Below are positions 8,427 through 16,563 of a DNA stretch of 64,000 bases, in pieces. Source of the stretch: JBNGOQ01 sp050589645 (GTDB taxonomy: Bacteria; Bacteroidota; Bacteroidia; Flavobacteriales; Flavobacteriaceae); assembly GCF_050589645.1 (NCBI RefSeq), contig NZ_JBNGOQ010000004.1:186001-250000 (forward strand), in the 5' to 3' direction. The notes beneath the pieces were generated by a model. The model was not told the origin of the DNA and did not search any database. It saw only the letters and a list, made by a program, of their open reading frames with translations. Made by a program: the position numbers and the translations under genes. Position 1 is the first letter of the stretch, and every line of letters starts with the position of its first letter.

Positions 8427-9767
8427 CTAGTTTTGTACAGGTATGGTGGACAGTCCGGCAATTTCCCGGGCCCAGTTCACAATTTGCATGCTGATGTTTT
8501 CCTCCCATTTGCCAGGATTCCCCTCAAAAGAGTCCTTGGCGGTTTGATGAATGGTGTTCCAGTGGTCCAGCCCCGGATATTCGTACAGCACATGATCCTG
8601 ATGGCCGTTCCGCTTAAGTACTTCAATGATCATCTTGTTGTCAAAGGAAGACATGATCCAATCGTTTGTGCCCCGCATGATCCTAACAGGGACCTTCACC
8701 TTTTCCCAAGCTCCGGCCAAATCAAAGTCCTGCAACTGTTGATAATAGGCCACGGGCCTCCCGTACATATGCCCGGGAGCGTGATAGTTGTATTCAGATA
8801 ATGCGGGGTATTCATCCACTACCTGTTGATAGGTCTTTTTCTGTATGAGCATCCCGTAGTACAAAGGGATGTAATATCGATTCATTTGCCGTACGATCTC
8901 CGTTTCCGAAAGTCCCTTGAATTGCAGGATACGCCGTTCAATTTCCAACATATGCTCATACCAGGTCTTAAAGAAGGTACCATCGGAGATAACACCGGCC
9001 AAATTAAACTCATTGGCCAATAGGGGGGCCAGGGCACTGCCCATACTGGAGCCGTAAACAATAATGCGGTCCGGGTCTACATAGGGTTTTGATTTCAGGG
9101 CGCTAATGGCAGCCTTAAAGCCCGCCACGTCGGTCCTAAAATCGGATCGGGAACAATCACCCTCGCTGTCCCCAACCCCCGGTTTTTCTACCCGCATTAC
9201 GACCATATCGGATTTTTCAACAAGATCTCGGAGCACTTTGGCCCAATTGCTGTTTCTACCCGGGTAGTTCTCAATGCTTGAACAGCTTAGCCCTCCGATC
9301 AGGATAATCGCAGCTTGCCTGCCCGGGCGCTTGGGTTTGGTGATGATCGTTCGTTGAGACAAACCATAAACACTGGTAACCGCTTCATACAAGGTTTCGA
9401 TACCCGCATGTTGTTCTTTTTTTATGGCCGGCAACAAAACGCTTGATCGTATTAGCTGTCCTCCCCTTAAGACTTCCAATTTTATGGGACTGCCCGCTCG
9501 GATACCATAGGACATTTCGGTCCATACCTCGTCGGACGAAATAAGGACCTCATCTATCTTAAGAATACGGTCTTGTGGCCGTAATCCCGCTTTTTCCAAA
9601 GGACTGTTTTCGGTAATGGACTGGATGACAGCCCCAATTTGTTCGCTGGAAGGACCAGAAATTTTGGCCTGCCAGGAGGCCCGACGATCCAATTTTTGGG
9701 CATGAAGGACAGCTCCCAAAAGCAGGAAGCAAAGTACTTGGAACAGGAAACTCTTTTTGGATATCAT
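8427..9767 (-). CDS. Secreted PDZ-domain/alpha-beta hydrolase fusion
   Basis: A 446-residue protein with a signal peptide ending near residue 23 (...AVLHAQ). A PDZ-like domain follows at about 45-110 ('ITENSPLEKAGLRPQDRILKIDE'), then an alpha/beta hydrolase from about residue 145. Its nucleophile is in 'YGSSMGSAL', the acid in 'RGTNDWIMSS' and the base in 'YPGLDHWNT'. The combination suggests an envelope esterase or peptidase that binds a peptide end or partner through the PDZ domain. It is 80 bp upstream of the S33 lipoprotein gene on the same strand, so the two may be co-transcribed. The hydrolase half resembles acyl-peptidase or serine esterase families; no substrate is assignable. Confidence 0.82.
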   Translation of the reverse strand: MISKKSFLFQVLCFLLLGAVLHAQKLDRRASWQAKISGPSSEQIGAVIQSITENSPLEKAGLRPQDRILKIDEVLISSDEVWTEMSYGIRAGSPIKLEVLRGGQLIRSSVLLPAIKKEQHAGIETLYEAVTSVYGLSQRTIITKPKRPGRQAAIILIGGLSCSSIENYPGRNSNWAKVLRDLVEKSDMVVMRVEKPGVGDSEGDCSRSDFRTDVAGFKAAISALKSKPYVDPDRIIVYGSSMGSALAPLLANEFNLAGVISDGTFFKTWYEHMLEIERRILQFKGLSETEIVRQMNRYYIPLYYGMLIQKKTYQQVVDEYPALSEYNYHAPGHMYGRPVAYYQQLQDFDLAGAWEKVKVPVRIMRGTNDWIMSSFDNKMIIEVLKRNGHQDHVLYEYPGLDHWNTIHQTAKDSFEGNPGKWEENISMQIVNWAREIAGLSTIPVQN

Positions 9768-9887
9768 AATAGGAATTTTATATTTTCCTTAAAATTAGAT
9801 TGTCTATATTTATCCAAATCGATATTTATATAACCCCACAGTTATATTATGCGAATACCCTTTATATCATGATAAGTTTTAAGGTAC

Positions 9888-10640
9888 ATGAAGCTCATCA
9901 AAGATTTTTACCTGTTTAATTCGCGCATCGCCACCCATATCATTTTTTGGATAGCGTACTATATTTTTTTTGGGCTGCTCTGGGTCACCGATGAGGGTTA
10001 TCTCGCGTCCTTCTATTTGGAGTTCGTATTGTTGCCCACACGTATAATGGCTGTCTACCTGGTAATTTATTTTTTATTGCCCCGTTTTTTACTGAAAAGC
10101 AAGTACCCACATTTCTTTTTGGGCTATGTTCTGGTGTTGCTTTTGGCAGGTGCGCTTCAGCGGATATTCATACATTTGTTTTACGAAAATCTCTTGCTCA
10201 ATACGGCCGGACATGGCCTGTTCAGCGCCACCATGTTCATTAGGGCCGTGGTGTTGATCAATACCACGGTGTTATTGGTACTGGGGGCCAAACTGTTTCA
10301 ACTTTGGCAAATAGCCCATGAAAAAAACAAGGGCATCGATCAAAAATTTCTTGAAATACGGTCTAACCGAAGGATGCACCGTGTACCTTTGGACAGCATA
10401 TTGTTTGTGGAAGGATTGGGAAACTATGTGGTTTATCGCCTTTCCGATAAATCCAAGATCACCGCCTATGGGACCATTAAGGAGGCTTTGAGGCTGTTGC
10501 CTTCAAATTTTGTCCGCGTGCACCGTTCCTATATCGTGAACAGGGACCATATAAAGTCCTATGATGCCAATACTATTGATGTCCAAAATGAATCGGTCCC
10601 TCGAGGGAAGAGTGTAACCGATGAGGTATTGCTTAATTGA
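9888..10640 (+). CDS. Membrane-anchored LytTR-family transcriptional regulator
   Basis: A 250-residue protein with four hydrophobic helices (about residues 15-35, 45-65, 75-95 and 115-140) followed by a short linker and a C-terminal LytTR DNA-binding domain from about residue 155 ('HRVPLDSILFVEGLGNYVVY', 'FVRVHRSYIVNRDHI'). The membrane part resembles the helical module that precedes histidine kinase domains in Bacteroidota LytS-like sensors, but no kinase or receiver domain is present. It is therefore a one-component regulator that would act on DNA from the membrane. It is divergent from the PDZ hydrolase and S33 hydrolase genes (121 bp gap), which are plausible targets; that is inference from position. 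Confidence 0.85.
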   Translation: MKLIKDFYLFNSRIATHIIFWIAYYIFFGLLWVTDEGYLASFYLEFVLLPTRIMAVYLVIYFLLPRFLLKSKYPHFFLGYVLVLLLAGALQRIFIHLFYENLLLNTAGHGLFSATMFIRAVVLINTTVLLVLGAKLFQLWQIAHEKNKGIDQKFLEIRSNRRMHRVPLDSILFVEGLGNYVVYRLSDKSKITAYGTIKEALRLLPSNFVRVHRSYIVNRDHIKSYDANTIDVQNESVPRGKSVTDEVLLN

Positions 10641-10660
10641 TCGGGCTTCCCCGTCATAGC

Positions 10661-11662
10661 TCAATCCAAACGATCCGTAAGATTTTTAAAAGTTTTTTTG
10701 GCACTTTTGCCTTTATATAAAATGGCATAAACGGCGTCAATAATGGGCGTCTTGGTTTTTTTTCGAAATCGTACTTTTAGCTGAAACGCACTTTTGGCGG
10801 CATAATACCCTTCGGCGACCATATTCATATCCATCATCGCACTCTGTACGGTATAGCCTTTCCCGACCATTGTGCCGAACATCCGATTACGGCTAAAGCG
10901 CGAGTAACCGGTAACCAAAAGATCGCCCAAATAGGCAGAATTGTTAATGTTACGCTTCATTTTGTGCACCTGTTTTATGTAGCGCTCCATTTCGCGGATG
11001 GCATTGCTCATCAACACACTTTGAAAATTATCGCCATAACGTAGGCCATGAGCGATTCCAGCTGCTATGGCATAGATGTTTTTGAGCATGGCCGCATATT
11101 CTGTCCCAATAATATCATCTGAAATCTTGGTTTTGATATAATGGCTATTGAGATGATGCGCTACCAGTTCGGCCTTCCGCTCATCGGCGCAGGCTATGGT
11201 GAGATAGGATAAGCGCTCCAGGGCCACCTCTTCCGCGTGGCATGGCCCGGTGATGACCCCTATGTTTTTAAACGGAATATCGTAGGCCTCATGGAAATGT
11301 TCCCCTACGATCAACCCGGTTTCGGGGACGATGCCCTTTATGGCCGAAAAAATGATCTTGCCCTTTAGGGACGAGCTCATCTTCTTAAGTTCTGCCTCTA
11401 GGAATGCGGAGGGAATGGCAAAGATCAGGATATCGCTCTGCCCAACAATTTCATCGAGCGATTCAAATAGGGCCAATTGTGATTCTTGAAACTCCACGGA
11501 ACTCAAATAGTTAGGGTTGTGCCCTTGCTGCTCAATATGTCGTAGAGCGTCCACATTGCGCATATACCAATTCACCTTATCTATGTTTTCGGAGAGCATT
11601 TTTACCAGGGCCGTGGCCCAGCTGCCTCCGCCGATGACGGCAAATGTGGGTGTTGTATCCAT
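10661..11662 (-). CDS. gpsA: Glycerol-3-phosphate dehydrogenase [NAD(P)+]
   Basis: A 333-residue cytosolic enzyme that reduces dihydroxyacetone phosphate to sn-glycerol 3-phosphate for phospholipid synthesis. The N-terminal nucleotide-binding fold is seen as 'FAVIGGGSWATALVKML', the active-site lysine region is 'GTEYAAMLKNIYAIAAGIAHG' (about residues 185-205), and the C-terminal substrate-binding segment includes 'YLGDLLVTGYSRFSRN'. Length is normal. It ends 20 bp from the convergent LytTR gene and is divergent from the lipoprotein gene at 11789. Confidence 0.93.
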   Translation of the reverse strand: MDTTPTFAVIGGGSWATALVKMLSENIDKVNWYMRNVDALRHIEQQGHNPNYLSSVEFQESQLALFESLDEIVGQSDILIFAIPSAFLEAELKKMSSSLKGKIIFSAIKGIVPETGLIVGEHFHEAYDIPFKNIGVITGPCHAEEVALERLSYLTIACADERKAELVAHHLNSHYIKTKISDDIIGTEYAAMLKNIYAIAAGIAHGLRYGDNFQSVLMSNAIREMERYIKQVHKMKRNINNSAYLGDLLVTGYSRFSRNRMFGTMVGKGYTVQSAMMDMNMVAEGYYAAKSAFQLKVRFRKKTKTPIIDAVYAILYKGKSAKKTFKNLTDRLD

Positions 11663-11788
11663 ATACTTTATGATAATTGCCTCAAAAGTAAATAAAAAAA
11701 TCTTTATGTTAACACTTGATAATCAATAAGTTAAAAATAATGGCACGGCATTTGTTTTAACCAGGGCAGAACCACAACACTGTTATTT

Positions 11789-12712
11789 ATGAGAGGTATA
11801 AAACTACTACTAGGATTTTTAATGATCGGAACATTGAGCACTTCCTGCTACACGGAAGTCATCTTGGATGATGATTTTGTAGCTGTTCCCATATTCAACG
11901 TAAACACCGCCCTGCAGTCGCACGAACTGTGGTACGTGGATATCAATGCTACCAGAGGAAATGGGGAAGTCCCTTTTTTACAGCGGGCCTTTACCATCTC
12001 TTTTAAGGGAGGTGCGGTATATGCCAACAATAACATTGTGGGGATAGGCAAGACCGGCAACGGACTGGGGATTGATGTGGGCTATTACGACCCCTTGGCC
12101 GGCGCTGTGGAAATAGATCACGATGTGGATGGGCGCTGGTTGTTTGATGTATACGAGATTAATGGAAGTACCTTGGAACTCTACCACGCACCTACGGATA
12201 CCTCCTACTTTTTAAAAGGGTACCAACGTAGTAATTTTGATTACGATCAGGTGTTCTATGATAACATCCACTATTTTTTACAGGAGTACGGAGCCTGGGA
12301 AAAGGTATTTACGAGTGAAGCTGGTGCCATTAACGACTTTGATGACGAAATCTATTTGCAATTCCTCTCTGGAGACAACGGGGATTTCTTCAGGTCGTCC
12401 ATAGACCCCAATGGTACACCAATAGGTGATTTGGTCTGGGACTACGAAGGTGATTATCAGGTGTATGATGTGCAGGGCGATGACACCTTAAAAACTTTAA
12501 CACTGGATTATGATTTTCTGGGCAATGATTATTTTGAACTGTACGTTATCAATGATAGTACCATAGAATTATATCACCCCAGCAGCGAAACGGTATATGA
12601 ATTTAGAGGAAGGGGATATATACAATATTTGAAATCTGGCGATACCGCTCAGGGCAAGAAGAGGAAGAAGAGCTCCAATCCGGTCATGAACGTAAAGCGC
12701 AAAAGGAAATAA
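11789..12712 (+). CDS. Lipoprotein with two related beta repeats and a basic C-terminal tail
   Basis: A 307-residue protein I cannot name. The signal peptide ends in the lipobox 'LSTSC' (Cys20). Two related segments follow: about residues 70-150, ending 'STLELYHAPTDTSYFLKGYQ', and about 195-275, ending 'STIELYHPSSETVYEFRGRGY'. This points to an internal duplication of a roughly 100-residue beta-rich domain rich in Asp, Tyr and Phe. The last 25 residues are strongly basic ('GKKRKKSS', 'KRKRK'), which is odd for a lipoprotein and may bind nucleic acid, polyanions or lipopolysaccharide. The gene is followed within 11 bp by a hairpin, a repeated 17-nt motif and a strong terminator (12774-12813). 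Confidence 0.7.
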   Translation: MRGIKLLLGFLMIGTLSTSCYTEVILDDDFVAVPIFNVNTALQSHELWYVDINATRGNGEVPFLQRAFTISFKGGAVYANNNIVGIGKTGNGLGIDVGYYDPLAGAVEIDHDVDGRWLFDVYEINGSTLELYHAPTDTSYFLKGYQRSNFDYDQVFYDNIHYFLQEYGAWEKVFTSEAGAINDFDDEIYLQFLSGDNGDFFRSSIDPNGTPIGDLVWDYEGDYQVYDVQGDDTLKTLTLDYDFLGNDYFELYVINDSTIELYHPSSETVYEFRGRGYIQYLKSGDTAQGKKRKKSSNPVMNVKRKRK

Positions 12713-12752
12713 AGAAAGCGAACCCAAATAACGGTTTGGGACGCAAAGAGTT

Positions 12753-12769
12753 TTTGGTTGGTTATTTAG
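12753..12769 (+). repeat. 17-nt repeat TTTGGTTGGTTATTTAG, copy 1
   Basis: An exact 17-nt match to 45336-45352. Both copies lie on the plus strand only a few bases before a strong intrinsic terminator. Confidence 0.7.
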
Positions 12770-12773
12770 TTGG

Positions 12774-12813
12774 GAACCGCTCTGGACCTTCAGGTTCAGG
12801 GCGGTTCTTTTTT
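12774..12813 (+). terminator. Intrinsic terminator after the 11789 lipoprotein gene
   Basis: A 15-bp stem (12774-12788 with 12793-12807, two G-U pairs) with a 4-nt loop is followed by a run of T. It overlaps the stop codon of the convergent AraC gene by two bases. Confidence 0.9.
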
Positions 12814-13678
12814 AACCGTTGATACGCAGACCCGAATGTCTTCTCCGAAACCCGGAGGGATTTTCCCTGACCACCTTTTTAAACGTACGATTAAAATACG
12901 ACAGGCTCTCAAAGCCGCACTCGTAACATGCCTCGCTTACGTTCTTTCCGGTGAGCAACAGACGTTTTGCCTGACTAATACGATATTGGTTCAAAAACCC
13001 GACAAAGGTGTTTCCTGCCGCCTTCTTAAAGTAGCGACAAAAAGCGGCCTTCCCAAGATTGCATATGGCAGCCACCTCGTTGACCTCTATTTTCCTGTGG
13101 TAGTTTTCATCAATGAAGGCATAGATCTTCCGTAGGCGTTCCTGGCCTTTTTTGCCATATCGGTTAATCACCGGGCGTTCGTGCAACAGAATATACTCCT
13201 CACTTTTCGACAAAATTTTGAAGATGTGCAGTACCTCCAAAAATTGCTCAAATGGGGAGAGGGCATAAAGGCGCTTTAGACGTTCGCCTACCTCGGCCTT
13301 GGTGGCCCCGCTAAAGGCAATGCCGTATTGCGACTTTTCAAAGAGTTCGAATATTTCGGAAAGTTCCGGGATTTCCTGGAACAGTTTATTTTTAAAGGAG
13401 GTGTTAATATGCAGTACCTCCTTTTTGTAATCGGTCCGTACGCCATGGTCAAAATTAAGGTGGGGAATATAGGAACCGATGAGCACCAGATCACTTTCCC
13501 TATAGGTAGAGATATGATCGCCCACATGGCGCGTACCGTTGGCTCCCTCAATATAAACCAGCTCGTACTCGGGATGAAAGTGCCAATAGAAAAGGTCGTT
13601 CAAACGGGGGTTGTGCAGCAATCTAAACGAGCCTTCGGCTTCTTGCTTAAACGTTTCCAATTGTATTTTCATATCCAA
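12812..13678 (-). CDS. AraC family transcriptional regulator with cupin sensor domain
   Basis: A 288-residue regulator. The N-terminal cupin-like ligand domain (about 15-100; 'FYWHFHPEYELVYI', 'GDHISTYRESDLVLIGSYIPH') is followed by a linker and two helix-turn-helix motifs at about 185-283. The second includes 'SEACYECGFESLSYFNRTFKK', the AraC signature. It is divergent from the phytanoyl-CoA dioxygenase/symporter/SDR genes with a 143 bp shared upstream region, so it probably controls them in response to a small ligand, perhaps a substrate of the symporter. This is inferred from position and family. Confidence 0.9.
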   Translation of the reverse strand: MDMKIQLETFKQEAEGSFRLLHNPRLNDLFYWHFHPEYELVYIEGANGTRHVGDHISTYRESDLVLIGSYIPHLNFDHGVRTDYKKEVLHINTSFKNKLFQEIPELSEIFELFEKSQYGIAFSGATKAEVGERLKRLYALSPFEQFLEVLHIFKILSKSEEYILLHERPVINRYGKKGQERLRKIYAFIDENYHRKIEVNEVAAICNLGKAAFCRYFKKAAGNTFVGFLNQYRISQAKRLLLTGKNVSEACYECGFESLSYFNRTFKKVVRENPSGFRRRHSGLRING

Positions 13679-13757
13679 AATTTAACTAAAATGTATTTAT
13701 TATCATAATTTGGATTAAAAAATATCAATATTATTCAAATTTTAGTCAATATGGAGG

Positions 13758-13789
13758 TTGAACCCATAAGCCCTCTCCAGCTATATTTG
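13758..13789 (+). promoter_or_regulatory. Bacteroidota-type promoter of the phyH-symporter-SDR genes
   Basis: TTG (13758-13760) and TATATTTG (13782-13789, exact consensus) are 21 nt apart. Transcription would start near 13795. AraC-type operators would be expected immediately upstream, between here and 13679; I see no clear direct repeat there. Confidence 0.55.
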
Positions 13790-13821
13790 CTTCAGTTATT
13801 CACTCTTAAACCGCTACGATT

Positions 13822-14790
13822 ATGAAAAGCACGAAGACAAAAATGGCAAATACGGCCCACGAGGACATTCCTGGTAACCCATCAACGGCTACCAGTAGCA
13901 AAATACAATTAAGTGATCGGAGCAACGGTAGACCGTTAAAGGTACTGAGCGAAGACGATTGGAAGTTTTGGATGCACAACGGTTATATCGTTATAAAAAA
14001 TGCCGTTCCCAGGGAACAGGCTCTGGCCACGGCCGATTTTATCTGGGAATTTGATGAGAAAGACCCCAAGGATCCTGAGACCTGGTACGCCCCTACACGT
14101 GCCGAAATCGAAATGAAAGAACTTGCAGGTACCGGAATGGTAGAAGTATACAACAATCAGTTTCTTTGGAACAACCGGCAATCGCAACGGGTATACGATG
14201 CTTTTGTAGATATATGGGGTACGGAAAAATTATGGGTGACCATTGATCGTGCCAATTTGAACTTCCCCATTAGGCCCGGACATGAGTACAAAGGATTTAT
14301 CCATTGGGACTATGACCCTGAGACCCAACCGCAAAATGTGCAGGGTGTATTGGCCTTGGCCGATCAAACCGATGAAAATATGGGCGGCTTCCAATGCATA
14401 CCCTGGCTGTATAGAAATTATGATAGCTGGAAACAGACCCAACCCAAAGACCGTGATCATTTTAAACCGGATGTTTCCGATTTGCAGGACAAGATTGTAA
14501 AGGTAAAAATGGAAGCGGGGGATTTACTTATCTTTAACAGCACAGAACCCCATGGTATTCGTCCCAACCTTTCCAAGGACAAGGTGCGTATTGCCCAGTA
14601 TATTTCCATGATGCCGGCAGAGGAGGATAATGAGGCCTTGCGGCAATGGCGTATAAACTCCTGGAAAAATAGGATCGCCCCTGATGGATATGCCTTCCCC
14701 GGAGATCCACGGAATTGGGAGCAGACCAAATACGGAGTGGCCGATCTGAACGAGCTGGGCAAAAAACTATTGGGACTGGAAAAATGGTAA
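13822..14790 (+). CDS. Phytanoyl-CoA dioxygenase family Fe(II)/2-oxoglutarate oxygenase
   Basis: A 322-residue cytosolic non-heme iron oxygenase. The family core starts near residue 40 with 'FWMHNGYIVIKNAVPREQA'. The iron-binding triad is visible as HxD in 'FIHWDYDP' (about residues 159-161) and the distal histidine in 'STEPHGIRPN' (about 239), followed by an arginine ('KDKVRIAQY') that would hold 2-oxoglutarate. Members hydroxylate varied substrates, so the substrate here is unknown. It is the first gene of a three-gene unit with an SSS symporter (43 bp downstream) and an SDR, divergent from an AraC regulator. A hydroxylation followed by SDR oxidation of an imported compound would fit this order. 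Confidence 0.88.
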   Translation: MKSTKTKMANTAHEDIPGNPSTATSSKIQLSDRSNGRPLKVLSEDDWKFWMHNGYIVIKNAVPREQALATADFIWEFDEKDPKDPETWYAPTRAEIEMKELAGTGMVEVYNNQFLWNNRQSQRVYDAFVDIWGTEKLWVTIDRANLNFPIRPGHEYKGFIHWDYDPETQPQNVQGVLALADQTDENMGGFQCIPWLYRNYDSWKQTQPKDRDHFKPDVSDLQDKIVKVKMEAGDLLIFNSTEPHGIRPNLSKDKVRIAQYISMMPAEEDNEALRQWRINSWKNRIAPDGYAFPGDPRNWEQTKYGVADLNELGKKLLGLEKW

Positions 14791-14833
14791 GCTTGCGCCA
14801 ACCACCAAACTGTAAATTAACCAAAAACTACAT

Positions 14834-16513
14834 ATGTTCAACCATCTTGGTCCCTGGGACATTGCCATTATCCTTGTTTATTTTGGCGTAATATTGTGGA
14901 TTGCCCGTTGGGCGGCCCAAAGCAAATCGGAATCCCGTGGTTCCGTAGATTATTTCCTTGCAGGTAAAAGTCAAGGTTGGCTGGTGGTAGGGACTTCCCT
15001 TTTCGCCTCCAATATTGGTTCTGAAATTATTTTGGGCGTATCCGGAGCGGGAGCTCGAGGAGATATGCCCTTGGCCAATTTTGAGATTATCGCATCGCTC
15101 GTGCTGATCCTGTTGGGATGGGTATTTGTACCCTTTTACCTGCGGACTGGTGTTTATACCATGCCCGAATTCCTGGAAAAAAGGTATTCCAGGGCCTGCC
15201 GCAACTACCTGTCCGTAGTTTCTATATTGGCCTATGTGATTACCAAGATCTCCCTTATAATTTTCGCAGGGGCCTTGGTGTTCGAGACCATTGGCATCCC
15301 ATTTTGGACTGGGGCCATTGTCACCGTGATCGCAACGGGCTTTTACACCGTTCTGGGAGGCCTAAAGGCGGTCATCTATACCGATATGGTCCAGGCCTTT
15401 ATCCTATTGGCAGGCACTATTGCCGTTACCCTCTTTGGCCTACATCATTTAGGCGGGTGGGATGGTATGGTCAATACCTTGGCGGTTGCCGCGGAACAGC
15501 CTTCCAATCCTCCCGTAGAACGTTTTTTTAATCTGTGGCGCCCCATGACGGATACGGAGTATCCCTGGACCGGCATGTTGTTCGGAGCACCCATATTGGG
15601 TGTGTGGTATTGGTGTACGGATCAGTATATAGTACAGCGGACCTTATCGGCAAAGGATGTTTCCAATGCCCGGAAGGGAGCGTTGTTTGCGGGTTACTTG
15701 AAATTGTTACCGGTCTTTATCTTTTTTATCCCTGGGGTCATTGCTTATGCCCTGTTGCAGCAAGGGGAACTGAGCTTTGCCATGGAGAATGCGGATCAGG
15801 CGCTGCCCGCAATGATTACCACTTTTCTGCCGGCCGGACTCAAAGGTATTGCCATAGCCGGCTTGTTGGCTGCACTTATGAGTTCCTTGTCATCGGCCTT
15901 TAATTCGAGCTCTACCTTACTTACAATCGATTTTTACCGGGAATGGAAACCCAAGGCCTCGGAACGGGATCTGGTCCGTTTTGGACAATTGGCCACCGTG
16001 GTCCTTGTCATTGTGAGCTTGGGCTGGATCCCATTCATGCGGGCCCTTATGGATGGAGGAATTTTTAAATACCTTCAAAGCGTACAAGCCTATATCTCAC
16101 CCCCGATTGCTGCGGTCTTTTTGTTTGGTCTTTTTTATAAATGGATCAATGCCCGTGGGGCTATTGTGGCCCTTTGGGCTGGATTTGTACTGGGAGTTTT
16201 ACGTTTGGTCACGGAGTTTATGAGCAAGGAAGGAAGTCTAAACGTGGAAAAGGACTCGCTCTTGGGCATCTTCCTAGAGATTAATTTTCTGCATTTTGCC
16301 TTGTTTCTGTTTCTTTTCTGCGCCCTAGTCCTGATGGTGGTCAGTAAAACTGGAAAACAGCAATCGGCAGAAGTGCTCCAAGCGGTAACCTTTGACCGCG
16401 TTCGTCCAAGGCCCCCCTTTACCTTTTCCACCGATGTGGTGTTGACCATCGTTTTGGTCCTGCTCGTTCTACTCTTGTGGTGGGTGTTTAGCCCGTGGGG
16501 AATATGGACTTGA
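14834..16513 (+). CDS. Sodium/solute symporter (SSS family, SGLT-like)
   Basis: A 559-residue inner-membrane transporter with about 14 hydrophobic helices. It opens with 'WDIAIILVYFGVILWIARWAAQ', and 'DYFLAGKSQGWLVVGTSLFASNIGSE' is the SSS signature around the sodium site. The sequence continues in the sugar-transporter style ('VYTMPEFLEKRY', 'GGLKAVIYTDMVQAFIL', 'YWCTDQYIVQRTLSAKD'). In the family it couples sodium entry to uptake of sugars, polyols or related solutes. The C-terminus adds a last helix after a polar cytosolic stretch. Its place between a PhyH oxygenase and an SDR suggests that it imports their substrate. Confidence 0.92.
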   Translation: MFNHLGPWDIAIILVYFGVILWIARWAAQSKSESRGSVDYFLAGKSQGWLVVGTSLFASNIGSEIILGVSGAGARGDMPLANFEIIASLVLILLGWVFVPFYLRTGVYTMPEFLEKRYSRACRNYLSVVSILAYVITKISLIIFAGALVFETIGIPFWTGAIVTVIATGFYTVLGGLKAVIYTDMVQAFILLAGTIAVTLFGLHHLGGWDGMVNTLAVAAEQPSNPPVERFFNLWRPMTDTEYPWTGMLFGAPILGVWYWCTDQYIVQRTLSAKDVSNARKGALFAGYLKLLPVFIFFIPGVIAYALLQQGELSFAMENADQALPAMITTFLPAGLKGIAIAGLLAALMSSLSSAFNSSSTLLTIDFYREWKPKASERDLVRFGQLATVVLVIVSLGWIPFMRALMDGGIFKYLQSVQAYISPPIAAVFLFGLFYKWINARGAIVALWAGFVLGVLRLVTEFMSKEGSLNVEKDSLLGIFLEINFLHFALFLFLFCALVLMVVSKTGKQQSAEVLQAVTFDRVRPRPPFTFSTDVVLTIVLVLLVLLLWWVFSPWGIWT

Positions 16514-16563
16514 TATCAGGGCGGAAAAAACAATCAATTTAATAATCGAAATAGTCAAAAAAT

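Larger units (their letters stand above)
12722..12813 (+). ncRNA. Candidate structured 3' RNA (hairpin, conserved 17-mer, terminator)
   Basis: Right after the lipoprotein stop codon come a 6-bp hairpin (CCCAAA/TTTGGG, about 12723-12740), the sequence TTTGGTTGGTTATTTAG (12753-12769) and a 15-bp terminator hairpin. The same order occurs at 45284-45385 with the identical 17-mer. It may be a processed 3'UTR RNA or a member of a flavobacterial RNA family; the Rfam Flavo-1 motif is one candidate to test. No separate promoter was recognised here. Confidence 0.4.

Noticed and set aside
8361..8801. 146-codon plus-strand frame
   Set aside because: It is antisense to the PDZ-hydrolase gene, with composition explained by that gene's codons.
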